From Branchiostoma floridae (lineage: Eukaryota; Chordata; Leptocardii; Amphioxiformes; Branchiostomatidae), in assembly GCF_000003815.2 (NCBI RefSeq), contig NC_049986.1:1585628-1649627 (forward strand): a stretch of 64,000 bases of DNA, in the 5' to 3' direction. A model generated the notes under the pieces. That model was not told the origin of the DNA. It was given only the letters and a program-made list of their open reading frames with translations, and did not search any database. Below, one piece after another: positions 1-9,740 of this stretch; position 1 is the first letter of the stretch, and each line of letters begins with the position of its first letter. The position numbers and the translations under genes are program-made.

Positions 1-687
1 TGGGGGGATTTAAGCAAAATCTTCTACATTTTTTCTTATGATGCAAGAAAAACATTTCTAGTAATTCTTGCTTTTTTTGTAACAAGATTCAGCTCATAAG
101 AAATACATTATTTTTTTTCTTCCTCCGAATATGACATGACTTACATTCTCGCATCAGTAATTTTCTCCATGGAGGAAGCAAATCAAGACGAACAAGAAAA
201 GCATTTTAGCAGTGAAAGAAAACGAATCTCAAATCGTCTCATAAACTTTACAATGGACAAGCACATTTTTCTAAGATTTCTTTGGGACAGAATAATTTTC
301 ATCACGGAACATAAATTTTCTGTGAGGAAGCAAGACAAGATAAACAAGAAAAGGCATTTTTGGCTGTGTAACGGATATAGTGTGCTGGGTACCCGAAAAG
401 GTACAGTGCAAAATGTCAAAGGCAAACGCTCAATCAGCCACTATGGCCCCGAAAAACATATAACCGACAGACCAGGGGTGAGAGAAACTGTGACTCCTGG
501 CTCCGTCAGTGAGAGATCGAAAGAAATTTTTTTTTTCGTAGATAGACATCGCCCCCCTCCCCCTTACTGTATTCATTCTAACTCTAATGTAACTAATGTT
601 ACATCCCAATAACCATTTGTAGGTTGCCATGAAAGTAGATTATTTAGAATGTTTTCATCTCAGACTGCCAACTTTCGTTTTCCCAAG
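1..687. other. Gene-free leading segment
   Basis: AT-rich sequence with short homopolymers. The open frames here have no recognisable composition, domain or splice context. It would be intron or 5' flank of the LDLa gene that follows; exons 5' of the first LDLa module are not visible and may lie outside the window. Confidence 0.5.
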
Positions 688-1151
688 CTGAGGACTGCTC
701 AAAGCAGGGCTCTAGCCAGCGTCCGTTTTTTACGTCAATTGACGGAAATTTGCTGCGTGTGACGGAAAATTTTTAAAACCAATCCGTCCACCTTGACGGA
801 CAAAAATTCTTTGTGGAAGCTACAGGCGGCTTGTGGACGCTGTCCACGGTCGGAAAGCCACACACTGTTTGTCTTGCTATTGTTATGATTGTTGACTTAG
901 TAAGTCGGCGCCCTGTCGCATACGATAATCTCATTAAAAACTCGTTTTTCAAGGTCTCAGTTCCGTCTTTCTAACTTAATTGTCGCGGTTTTCGCGACAA
1001 TGGGAATTGGCTGATGGAAAAAAAAAATTCGAGCTGGCTAGAGCCCCGGCTCAAAGAGTGAGCTTCAGTGTTGGGACGGTTCGTGTTTCGCTGAGGACTA
1101 TCGGTGTAATGTTTAAAACAGCTATCCGCAAGGAGAAGATGAAATGAAAAC
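688..1151 (+). pseudogene. LDLa exon split by a MITE
   Basis: After an acceptor-like TTTCCCAAG the sequence reads as the start of an LDL-receptor class A module (AEDCSK) up to 704, is interrupted by a 344-bp element, and resumes at 1049 with the rest of the module (SELQCWDGSCFAEDYRC). Dropping the element and one 8-bp target duplication gives the C-x6-C-x4-C spacing of the intact paralogous exons at 1962 and 2661. The remnant also has an in-frame TAA soon after the WC/RC position, so it is dead apart from the insertion. It is the first member of a local LDLa exon array. Confidence 0.75.
705..1048. mobile_element. hAT-like MITE, copy 1
   Basis: A 344-bp non-autonomous element. The left end CAGGGCTCTAGCCAGC and the reverse complement of the right end (CGGGGCTCTAGCCAGCTC) are near-identical terminal inverted repeats. 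It is flanked by an exact 8-bp duplication, GCTCAAAG (697-704 and 1049-1056). A CAGGG start with 8-bp duplications is typical of the hAT superfamily. The interior carries repeated GACGGAAA motifs and no ORF. A second copy lies at 31219-31570. Confidence 0.85.
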
Positions 1152-1264
1152 CAATAAGAGAATAATCCATGAAATATCCTTATAACAAATTTAATATCAC
1201 CACCATAGCAGTTCAATTTGAAATTGTTTCTCATGTCCATCTTCCTTTGTCATCCCTTTTCAAG

Positions 1265-1372
1265 CTGGAGGCTGCGTACGCCGGTGTTTGGACGGCTTGT
1301 GCATTCCAGAAGACAATTGGTGTGATGGTTATATCCACTGTTGATATGGAGACGACGAGTCGGACTGTGGGG
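1265..1372 (+). pseudogene. Decayed LDLa exon with stop codon
   Basis: Acceptor-like TTTTCAAG, then a 108-bp LDLa-type exon read in phase 1 (CLDGLCIPEDNWCDGYIHC, later GDDESDC) and a donor-like G|GTGCAC. An in-frame TGA at 1342-1344 sits where the intact paralogues have TCA (Ser), and the exon is 12 bp shorter than the 120-bp intact copies, with only three residues between the first two cysteines. A nonfunctional exon, unless skipped in splicing. Confidence 0.75.
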
Positions 1373-1637
1373 GTGCACGTGAGCAACCAACTACAACTTA
1401 CTTGTTTTGAGAAATAGAGGTAGCGATGTAAACTAGTGATTATTGGGCAAACGGCATTAATTTATGAAATAAATTACTGCACACTGTGTAAGTTAATATA
1501 CAATGTGAGAAGCAGATTAGTTTCTATGCAGGTACACGTTTGTTTGACTTTTGCCAGGTATCACTTTTAACGGATCGGTCTTAGCATGCTTGAACAAGCA
1601 AAGGATAGTTTGAATTCTTTGTGTGTAGAGAATTAAA

Positions 1638-1711
1638 TTTCCTAGGCTGGGGGCTGCCGATTGCTATAACCACCACATGAATAGCCGAATCCGCTTAACG
1701 TTATCATCATA
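1638..1711 (+). pseudogene. Truncated LDLa exon start joined to a repeat relic
   Basis: TTTCCTAGGCTGGGGGCTGCC matches the acceptor and first codons of the intact exon at 2661, then breaks off. What follows (GCTATAACCACC..., TTAACGTTA) resembles pieces of the inverted-repeat element at 10997-11131. Best read as a further LDLa exon copy truncated by a repeat insertion or deletion. Confidence 0.5.
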
Positions 1712-1961
1712 TAGATGATCAACCAGCTACTCATCACCAAAACATTGCATTCTTTGTTATGATAAGATTGTCTGCTTCTGTCATTTGGGATAAAGATCGA
1801 GATGGTTTACTTATATATTTTATGCAAACAAGGAAATATAATTATTAATGCAAAACACACAAGAAAATCGTTCGTAAAGATCAAGAAAAAATAACGAAGG
1901 TATGAGATCGTGGAACTCATTTTCAAATTTTTTCAAAATAATCTTTTGCTCTTTTCCCAAG

Positions 1962-4900
1962 CTGGGAGCTGCCAGGAGAGTGAACGCCAGTGTTTGGACG
2001 GTTCGTGCATCCCTGCAGACTATTGGTGCGATGGACAGTATACCGACTGTTCACAGGGAGAGGACGAGGCGGAATGTTTGGGTAATTATAAGCTGTTATC
2101 TACGACTTTACAGATGATTACCTTACCTTACATAGTCCCATCCTCGTGATTTATATTATAACCAATATCATTATTATTATATTCAAACAGTACTGTTTAG
2201 ATATACGTCGAATAGGATCACGGGTAATAGTGGTGTGTAGTGTAAGATCTTTTAAAAGTTGTTCTCAAATGAAAAGATCAGTAAAAAATGCTTATCTGNN
2301 NNNNNNNNNNNNNNNNNNNNNNNNNNNNNNNNNNNNNNNNNNNNNNNNNNNNNNNNNNNNNNNNNNNNNNNNNNNNNNNNNNNNNNNNNNNNNNNNNNAC
2401 GCAAAAGACAGTTTTTCATTGTTTGACTATCATGAAATGATTAATGATGCGAATGAATTTTTATGAGAAACACAAAACTGTCATTTGGGATGAAGATCGA
2501 TATGGTTAACATATACATTTTATAGAAAAAGGACATATATATATATAATATTAATGCAAAACACACAAGAAAATCGTTCGTAAAGGTAAAGAAAAAATAA
2601 CAAAGGTATGAGATCGTGGAACTCACTTTTCTCATACTAATCTTTTGGTCTTTTCCTAAGCTGGGGGCTGCCAGGAGAGTGAACGGCAGTGTTTGGACGG
2701 TTCGTGCATCCCTGCAGACTATTGGTGCGATGAATATTACCTCGACTGTTCGCAAGGAGAGGACGAGGCGGACTGTGGGGGTGAGCTGCTATCTACGGCT
2801 TTAGGAAAAAACATACATATATTTTACATTGCTTCTCAAATCTATACGGCATTCCCCTTCTTTTGGAATAATGTTGTGCATGATAATTACATGGCATCTA
2901 GCCTGTGCGTAATGTGGTGAATATTAACGTAATCAATTCAAACTTCAAAATTAGAACTTAAGTGAAGATGGAGTTAGATTCTTATTAGTGCCTGTTCGAT
3001 TGAAATGCCTCAATATGCTATACGTGAATCCGAAACAGATTAACCCTATCCAGACTGGGCTTTTTGGGCCTTTCCCTGGCCTGGGGGGGGGGGGGGGGGC
3101 TCATTCGACCCCCCCTTCGTATTTTCAAAACAGCTTACTGTATGATCAACAAATTTGCGGGGAGGGTTGTGCTTATCGAGTTTTATAATTCCTGAAATTT
3201 TTATATCCCTATGACGTAATATGACGTATTTATGACGCCATTAATTGATATTTTTATCTAAAACGGGGAATACCTAAACTACAGATAACGCTTAAACCCC
3301 TTGAAAATGGATTGAAAACGTTCACCTGAATGTTTTCTGTGAGAAAATACCAAGTAGTGATGAAATTGGAATGAAAATAAGTTTGTTATACTTTAAATCA
3401 TGATATTGTCGGCCATCTTACATTTGCCCAATTACGTCATCTCATTAGCATAATTTATGAATATTTAATTATAAATGTTCAACTAAGATGTATTAGATAT
3501 TAAATATATATGAAAATAAGTTTTGTTTAGCAAGAAAATATTAAAATCCCATTGTTTAAACCAAAACTAGTGATTTTTGGAAAATTTGCCTTTCAGAAAC
3601 CCGTTGCCATGGCGACACTAAGAATCATAAACTTAGGCAATTTTTTTCAAACACCGTTGTCAACAATATTTTAGGAAAACTCACCAAGTTTGGTTGTTTT
3701 AGCACAAGCTGTTTGGGAGCAATTTTACCCCCCCCCCCCCCCCCAGTCTGGATAGGGTTAACAGTCCTAGATATTGGCTAGTTAATGAGAAACTTATTTG
3801 CAGAACAAATGACAAAATTATCATAAAACACTGGCAGCAATACATGAACTAATGAAGATATGTTAATAGGGTAAATATTAACATATCTAAGGCTTTATTT
3901 TGCATTATCTATTAGGAAATGCCACGATAACCTTTTTTCAATGGTCAAGCCTTTTGAATATATGAATATGTATAAGTTAGTTTTAGCAATAGATGAATAT
4001 AGATAATTGGAACCTTACATCTTTTCAACATATGGACCAAGGTCTTATGCAACAAAAGTCGTGTCTACGTTTTGACGGATCCAATCATTAGACTACAGTA
4101 AAGTCCGTTGATGTCATTTTGTCTTCTCTTAAGACACAGCTGCAACAACCAGTGCTCCCGGATGTGGAGGTATCCTGACGGCTCCACCTGGAGGTACTGT
4201 GACATCACCGAACTACCCCGACAACTACAACAACGATGCGACCTGTGAGTGGACAATCACTGTGGCAAAAGGAAGCATGGTTCTTCTCAAATTTAGAAGC
4301 TTCCAGCTTGAGGACGGTTATGACTTTTTGACCATCTACGATGGGGGCAGTGATGATGCTCCAGAATTGCAGAGGTGATGGCCTAAACAGTCAAACTGAT
4401 TTTGGAAGTTTGTATGATGTAGAGAGTCGGTTCTGGTGTAAATTGCTACTTTCAGCTTTCAGAGCTCTACTATTTTGTGGGTAGCAAACTTTAAGGCAAT
4501 TCCTAAAGAAATTGTTGCGTGTTTAGTTACTGGACCGACCCTATGAAAAAAAACTACGCCCTAGCCAATTTTTTTTGGGTCGGTAGGGATAAAGTTTCGC
4601 TTAGAAATCTTGGTGGTGAAATTCAAAGCAAACACACTCTGTTAAGAGTTCAGTAAAAAGAAAAAGTGATATAAGAATGTGTAGTAAACATCGTACTTTT
4701 CGTTCAGCTTATCAATGACATACATCTGCTTCTACAATTTACATCAATGACATTTCCCATACGAGTTAAAAACACCAGTTTCTTACGCATTTTCCGTTTG
4801 TATTTCTAAACCGTACTTGTTGAATCACCTTGGCTGTGCCCAAACATAAAAAATCTAACTAAATAGGAGAATGTCAACCTAACAACAACTTGTTAAGACT

Positions 4901-7621
4901 GAAACATGAAACATAACATTTTTGTTTGACCGAAGAAAGACTTATTTTGATTTCCAGCTTAACAGGGGAAGTGTCAGTCGACCCCGTTGCCAGCACATCT
5001 AACCAGATGTTCGTGAGGTTTACATCTGATGATATTGAGACTGCTCAGGGTTTCCAGTTGAACTATGCAGCCATAGCCATAGGTGAGGTGTTTTATAACA
5101 GCGATCACATGAGCTTTATTATAGTCGCCAATAACGTGCTTCTGCAACAGTCTTGTTCCCATAGAATGCTTTTGTGGAGTATTGTGACGTGCCTTTAAGG
5201 TCTGAAACTATAATGGCTAGTACATTACATGCAAAGGTTGTCAGAAGTTAATTAACCCTATCCAGACTAGGGGTAGGGGGTAGGGGCTAAAAGTGCCCGT
5301 GGCAACTTTGACCTCCTATAGCTCCCAAACGGCTTTAGCTAGAACAACCAAACTTGGTGAGTTTTCCTAAAATATTGTTGGCAACAATTTAAAAAAATGC
5401 GTAAGTTTATTATTTTTAGTGTTGCCATGGCAACGGGTTTCTGAAATGCAAATTTTCCAAAAATCAATAATTTTGGTTTAATCAATGGGATTTTAAGATT
5501 TTCTTGCTAAACTTAACTTCTTTTCATATAACTTTAACATCTAACACATATAAGTTGAACATTTATAATAAAATATTCATAAATTATGCTAATGAGATGA
5601 CGTAATTGGTCAAAATCCAAGATGTCCGACAATATCAAGTTTTACAAGCTTATTTTCCCTCAGATTTCATCACTACTTGGTATTTTCTTACAGAAAACAT
5701 TAATGTGATCGTTATTAATCCATTTCCATGGGATTTTAGCGTTATATGTTGAAAAAAAATGTATCTTTAAAAATGTAAGGTTGATAATCCAAGATGGCGG
5801 ATAGCTAAACTACAGATGACGTCATTCTATAACATCGTTGCGTCGGCTTTTGACAACAGAAGTCTTATAACACTTAGATATTAATAAGAAACCTTTATTG
5901 GTAACTTTTTGAGTGAGATATTGAGGTATTTTGTGAATTCCCCGTTTTAGACAAAAAAATCAATTAATGACGCTTTATTATATTCGTCAATAACGTGTTT
6001 TTGCAACATTTATTTGTAACGTTGTTTTTTGAACAGTCTACCCATAGAATGTGTACTTTAGAGTATTGTGACGTGTCTACAAAGTTTGAATCTATAATGG
6101 CTGGTACTATTACATTTACATCCAGGAGTTTTGTGTGCGCTGACAGTAAAGGCTATTTAAAGGCTGTTTAAACGGGCAGTGCATTGCTACATTTTTGCGG
6201 TGTAAGAAATCAACGGCGACTGTCCGCATTTTGAAGACGAAGCGGACGGTGTTGTCTGCGGTAAATTTCTGTCTCAATCATGATTACGTTTTCAAAATTT
6301 TATTTATAAGAACGACGATTATGGGTAGGTGGAAGTTAGGGATGATGGGTCTTAACTTGAGGATCATGTACGGGTATCGTGTCGTTTGTGGCGTAACTGG
6401 TAGCGTGTTTGGCTCGGAATCTAGAGGTCCCGAGTTTGAAACCCGTCGTGCCTTACACGACCTTCTTCACTTCACCGATGTTTAGAAATGGATACCTTAC
6501 TTTGGTCGGGGAGGTAAAAGACAACCTTTACATTCTCTCTGTATGCGGCACTGTTTAAATACGTTACTTTCAATGTTTCATGCCATCTGCTAGACCTAAG
6601 AGTTCGGGTAACGTCGTTAAAAAAGACAAAAACTACACAAGCGTTTATGTTGTAATTGGGTGTTGCTGCAGGAACCACATCAGAGACTGTGACTGATGCT
6701 CAGACCACCTTCGAAGGCCATGGCGACATAAAACCTACCACCGAAGGACAGGCTGACATAGTCACGCCTCCTGGCGGTCTGACCACCAAAGGGCAGCCTG
6801 ACATCACGATGCCTCCTGGCGGTATGACCACCGAAGGGCAGCCTGACATCACGATGCCTCCTGGCGGTCCGACCACCGAAGGGCAGCCTGACATCACGAT
6901 GCCTCCTAGCGTTCTGACCACCGAAGGGCAGCCTGGCATCACGATGCCCCCTGGTGGTCTGACCACAGAAGGGCAGCCTGACATCACGATGCCTCCTGTC
7001 GGAATGGCCACGGAAGGGCAGCCTGACATCACGGTGCCTCCTGGCGGTTCGACAACCGAAGGGACGCCTGACATCACGATGCCCCCTGGTGGTCTAACCA
7101 CAGAAGGGCAGCCTGACATCACTATGCCACCTGGCGGAATGGCGACCACAGGACCACCTGAGGCCACTATGGCTCCCCGTGGTACAGCTTATGACGGTAA
7201 GAACACAGACCACCTTTACGTTACCAGAGCAATGTCCCTATGTCCTGTTTTACCTCCATGCTATGATATACCTTTATACAGTCGTGCTTACTTGGTGCAT
7301 CAGTTATGCAGAGCGTATTCATACTTCTATTGTATTCATATCTTATTTTTACCTCAAGTAAAATATATGATTTAAGCTATTGCAATAGAAAAAAATGCTC
7401 AAGGCATACAAGTAATTGTATCATCATTTTTTGCAATACGTTTGTACTTAATTCTATTTATTAACTAATTTCTACATATCTTTTGTTCGAATATTCATAG
7501 TATACGTATACCTTTGTTATTCACAGACTCGAAGGCAACCTCTGCTACTATTGGTGTTGGTGTTCTGGCCTCGATGATTCTGACTCACATTGTATTGGCT
7601 TATTATGACATGTTCGCTTAG
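1962..7621 (+). CDS. LDLa-CUB stalked membrane/GPI protein, 3' exons
   Basis: Hand-built exons: 1962-2081 (LDLa), 2661-2780 (LDLa), 4140-4374 and 4958-5082 (CUB), 6672-7196 (stalk), 7527-7621 (C-terminus, TAG stop). Every junction has an AG acceptor and GT donor and phases agree; the LDLa exons are symmetric phase 1-1 modules of exactly 40 codons. LDLa modules show six cysteines and the calcium-type acidic end (SQGEDEAEC, SQGEDEADC). The CUB has the first cysteine pair (CGG...TCEW) and YDFLTIYDGG, but LQSLTG replaces the usual second-pair cysteine, then FVRFTSDD...GFQLNY. The stalk is a Pro/Thr-rich 15-residue repeat, probably O-glycosylated. The last exon encodes SKATSATIGVGVLASMILTH and a short hydrophobic end with no cytoplasmic tail, so either a GPI signal or a terminal membrane anchor. 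An extracellular binding role is inferred; ligand unknown. 5' exons were not found. Confidence 0.75.
2207..2480 (+). repeat. Non-coding segment duplicated downstream at 7757
   Basis: TAGGATCACGGGTAA.AGTGG and CAGTAAAAAATGCTTATC occur here and again at 7757-7960, after the last exon of the same gene. This suggests that a piece of the LDLa-intron unit was copied past the gene end, or that the array arose by duplications including this segment. Confidence 0.7.
2299..2398. other. Assembly gap (100 N)
   Basis: One hundred N, a common placeholder for a gap of unknown length. Flanking sequence is paralogous to 7757-7960, where the matching interval is only about 50-60 bp, so little coding sequence is likely hidden. 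Confidence 0.95.
3040..3761. mobile_element. piggyBac-like MITE, subfamily A
   Basis: TTAA flanks (3040-3043, 3758-3761) and perfect inverted ends CCCTATCCAGACTGGG, followed inward by long G (left) and C (right) runs. The interior is AT-rich with a GTTGCCATGG motif and no coding ORF. TTAA target duplication with a CCC start fits non-autonomous piggyBac-type elements. It lies in the intron between the last LDLa exon and the CUB exons. Related copies: 5252, 34187 and 57176. Confidence 0.85.
4518..4592. repeat. Small inverted repeat in CUB intron
   Basis: ACCGACCCTATGAAAAAAA and, about 40 bp on, TTTTTTTGGGTCGGTAGGG form an imperfect hairpin. Probably a very short foldback element; no target duplication was identified. 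Confidence 0.4.
5112..6120 (+). repeat. Duplicated 130-bp segment flanking a MITE
   Basis: About 130 bp at 5112-5240 (CTTTATTATAGTCGCCAATA, CCATAGAATG, GAGTATTGTGACGTG, CTATAATGGCT) recurs at 5972-6120 with some divergence. Between the two copies is the inverted, truncated piggyBac-like MITE. Far too long for a target-site duplication, so this is a local duplication near the element. Confidence 0.75.
5252..5971 (-). mobile_element. piggyBac-like MITE, subfamily A, truncated
   Basis: Begins TTAACCCTATCCAGACT and its body is the reverse complement of the element at 3040 (shared GTTGCCATGGCAACGGGTTTC, CTCATTAGCATAATTTATGA, CCGTTTTAGA). It stops near 5971 without the second terminal repeat, where a duplicated flanking segment starts. 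An immobile relic in the intron before the stalk exon. Confidence 0.8.
6121..6671 (+). other. Intron before the stalk exon
   Basis: No exon with good splice sites. Around 6200-6262 the sequence reads partly like an acidic LDLa tail (NGDCPHFEDEADGVVC) before a GTAAAT donor-like site, but an upstream stop or frameshift and missing cysteines make it at best a decayed exon. The segment ends with the TTGCTGCAG acceptor used at 6672. Confidence 0.4.
6769..7173 (+). repeat. 45-bp coding minisatellite, Pro/Thr stalk
   Basis: Nine in-frame 45-bp units encoding variants of PPGGLTTEGQPDITM inside the stalk exon. Substitutions are scattered but no unit breaks frame. The antisense strand is also stop-free, a by-product of the repeat. 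Confidence 0.9.
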
Positions 7622-8880
7622 TTTGAACTGTCATGCACGAGAGAGATGCTGTTTTTGTTCTACATACAGTTGTAGGATGGTGTCGTAATGATGTAACATG
7701 CATGTAAAACGACACAGATCATGTATTATATGCACATGTTTCATGTTCATTTATTCGTCGACTAGGATCACGGGTAACAGTGGTTTGTAGTGTAAGCTTT
7801 TAAAAAATTTGTTTTCATATGAATATATCAGTAAAAAATGCTTATCCATTTTTTACGATATGATATTCTCCTTATACATACAACAGTAACATAATGAAAA
7901 AAAAGTATTTCCTTGTTTGATTGTCATAAAATGATTCATATACTTATGCGAAGGAAATATAATATAAGAAACAAAAAAACAAAACAAAAAATCATACTAC
8001 TTTAACGCAACAATCGTACAAAGGACTGCTCTTAACTGGCATAAAAAACGTTATCCGTATCCTTACTAGATGTCGATTAGCTACTGTTACTTGGAATTCC
8101 AATCATCTTTCCGTTTGCGGCCAACAATATTTAATTATCTTTTTTATGCACGTTACAACTTATGATCCATGATCAATGCAACAAAATCGATTGACTTAAA
8201 GTGTATTGAATTAAACAGCATCATTTGATTTTTCATTTCAGATCAAGAGATACAGTTTAAAAAGGAGCCTCTTTTTCACATTTTTGGGTGCTTATTTTCA
8301 ATTCAGTATTCACTGTCGTTGGGGCATTACTTTGAACTGAAACTGAACTACAATTAAAAACAACACTTTGAGTTATGGCTGAAAAGTGAGCAAAGTCTTA
8401 TCCCAAATGACCGATGTTGACTGTCGTAACTTTGTTATGTGAAAAAATAAGGACAGATAAAATATCAATTTATATGTAAAAAAAAGGATGATATCTATTC
8501 AATTCCAAAATCATAATGATTAATTTTGTTGCATTGAGGATGATGTAAGTAGACCCTGTGCCGATTCAACAATTAGGTTTATTATCATTACATATACTCA
8601 GTCTGATTTTTTTCTTACAAAAGTATTTAATTAAACGTACTGAAAAGAAAAAAAATCGCATATTGAGACAGTGGCGAAACTCGATGCCAAGTTATAAGAG
8701 TTTATTTTATGATTAAACACTAGAGTTCCGCGAACAGACCCAAATAACCATGCCTTCCTTCAAGACTTCAAGGTCTCATTTATGTATTGCTAAAGAGTAA
8801 TTAGTACCTTACTCAAAAGCAAGCTACTGCACGGACGTGTGTTTTTAGCAGTTGGGAATTCTATTTTATCCATCCCAACT
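7622..8880. other. 3' flank of the LDLa-CUB gene
   Basis: Untranslated or intergenic AT-rich sequence. It includes the duplicated segment 7757-7960 shared with 2207-2480. No clear AATAAA near the stop and no coding exon recognised. Confidence 0.5.
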
Positions 8881-9740
8881 TACCTCGAGTAATGTTGTCC
8901 ACAAACAAACATACATTACATACACAAACGCTGCAATGCCATAGAAAAACGACAGGTAAACCATTTTGGGGCTTGACCTTCTTTTCCACAACAGGTACTT
9001 CTCAAGTCCACGCTTCTCAAGTTATGCTGTTAACATGCAGACCCACATCATAGCCACTGCACCATGGTATAACTAAAAACATAACCATCTTGGTGAAGGT
9101 GAAAAAGGAAAGGAAATGGACAGAAAAGAAACAAAAATAGCCCAACACAGTGATGCAAGATTTTCACAACCTGATTGATAAGTTAACATAAGTGATTACT
9201 TAACCTATATTTCTAGGGCATGGCACCCGCAAAAATAACATCTATGTTTTGCTATCACAACCTGTCACCACTGATACAAGTCTTATGAACGGAAGCTGGT
9301 CAGGCAAAGACCTGAGTGTCAGAGAAAAGAGGTCGCTTTCTGGAATTACACATTTTCCTCAATTAATCGTGAATGAAGCCCAAACTTACTCCCTTCATAA
9401 ACACGTATCCACTCCTAAAAATCATGAACCTGGCACATGAGTAATATCTTACCTCCAACTTTGAACCTCCGCTGCAGTACCGTAACTCGCCGCTGAGAGG
9501 CCCATTATCAAACTTTACCTTCCTTTTTCAAACCCCTGCCTATTCACCAAATACCATGCAAAACCATTCGCAACATCTCGAGTTATGCTGTCCACAAACA
9601 CTCGAACACACACACTCAGCCCGCTGCAGTGTCAACGGAAAGTGCTACGCCAACCATTTTAGAGAGACACAACATCTTGCCATTAACGAAAATATAACCT
9701 TCTTGGCAAAGGGAATAATTACCAACGATCACATCATGGT
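8880..9740. repeat. Dispersed repeat remnants
   Basis: Two related stretches (about 8885-9010 and 9563-9715) share CTCGAG.TATGCTGTCCACAAA, a GCAATG/GCAGTG segment, ACCATTTT and CTTCTT. Similar or reverse-complement copies are near 18236-18515, 48548-48956 and 49556-49650, some with the core TCTTCGCCAAGAAGAT. An old interspersed family of unknown class. Confidence 0.5.

Larger units (their letters stand above)
1778..2630 (+). repeat. Tandem duplication carrying LDLa exons
   Basis: Intron sequence at 1778-1925 recurs at 2475-2630 (shared TGTCATTTGGGAT.AAGATCGA, then AAAACACACAAGAAAATCGT and GGTATGAGATCGTGGAACTCA), each copy leading into an intact LDLa exon. The repeat period is about 700 bp, so the exon was duplicated with its intron. 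The assembly gap at 2299-2398 is inside the duplicated unit. Confidence 0.8.

Noticed and set aside
136-612. 158-codon plus-strand frame near the window start
   Set aside because: Low-complexity composition, no homology recognised and no supporting splice context.
1342-1344. TGA in an LDLa exon as a selenocysteine codon
   Set aside because: The paralogues have Ser here and the exon has other losses; a nonsense mutation is simpler.
6700-7167. 155-codon minus-strand frame over the Pro/Thr stalk
   Set aside because: A by-product of the 45-bp in-frame repeat; the plus strand has the splice sites and phase.
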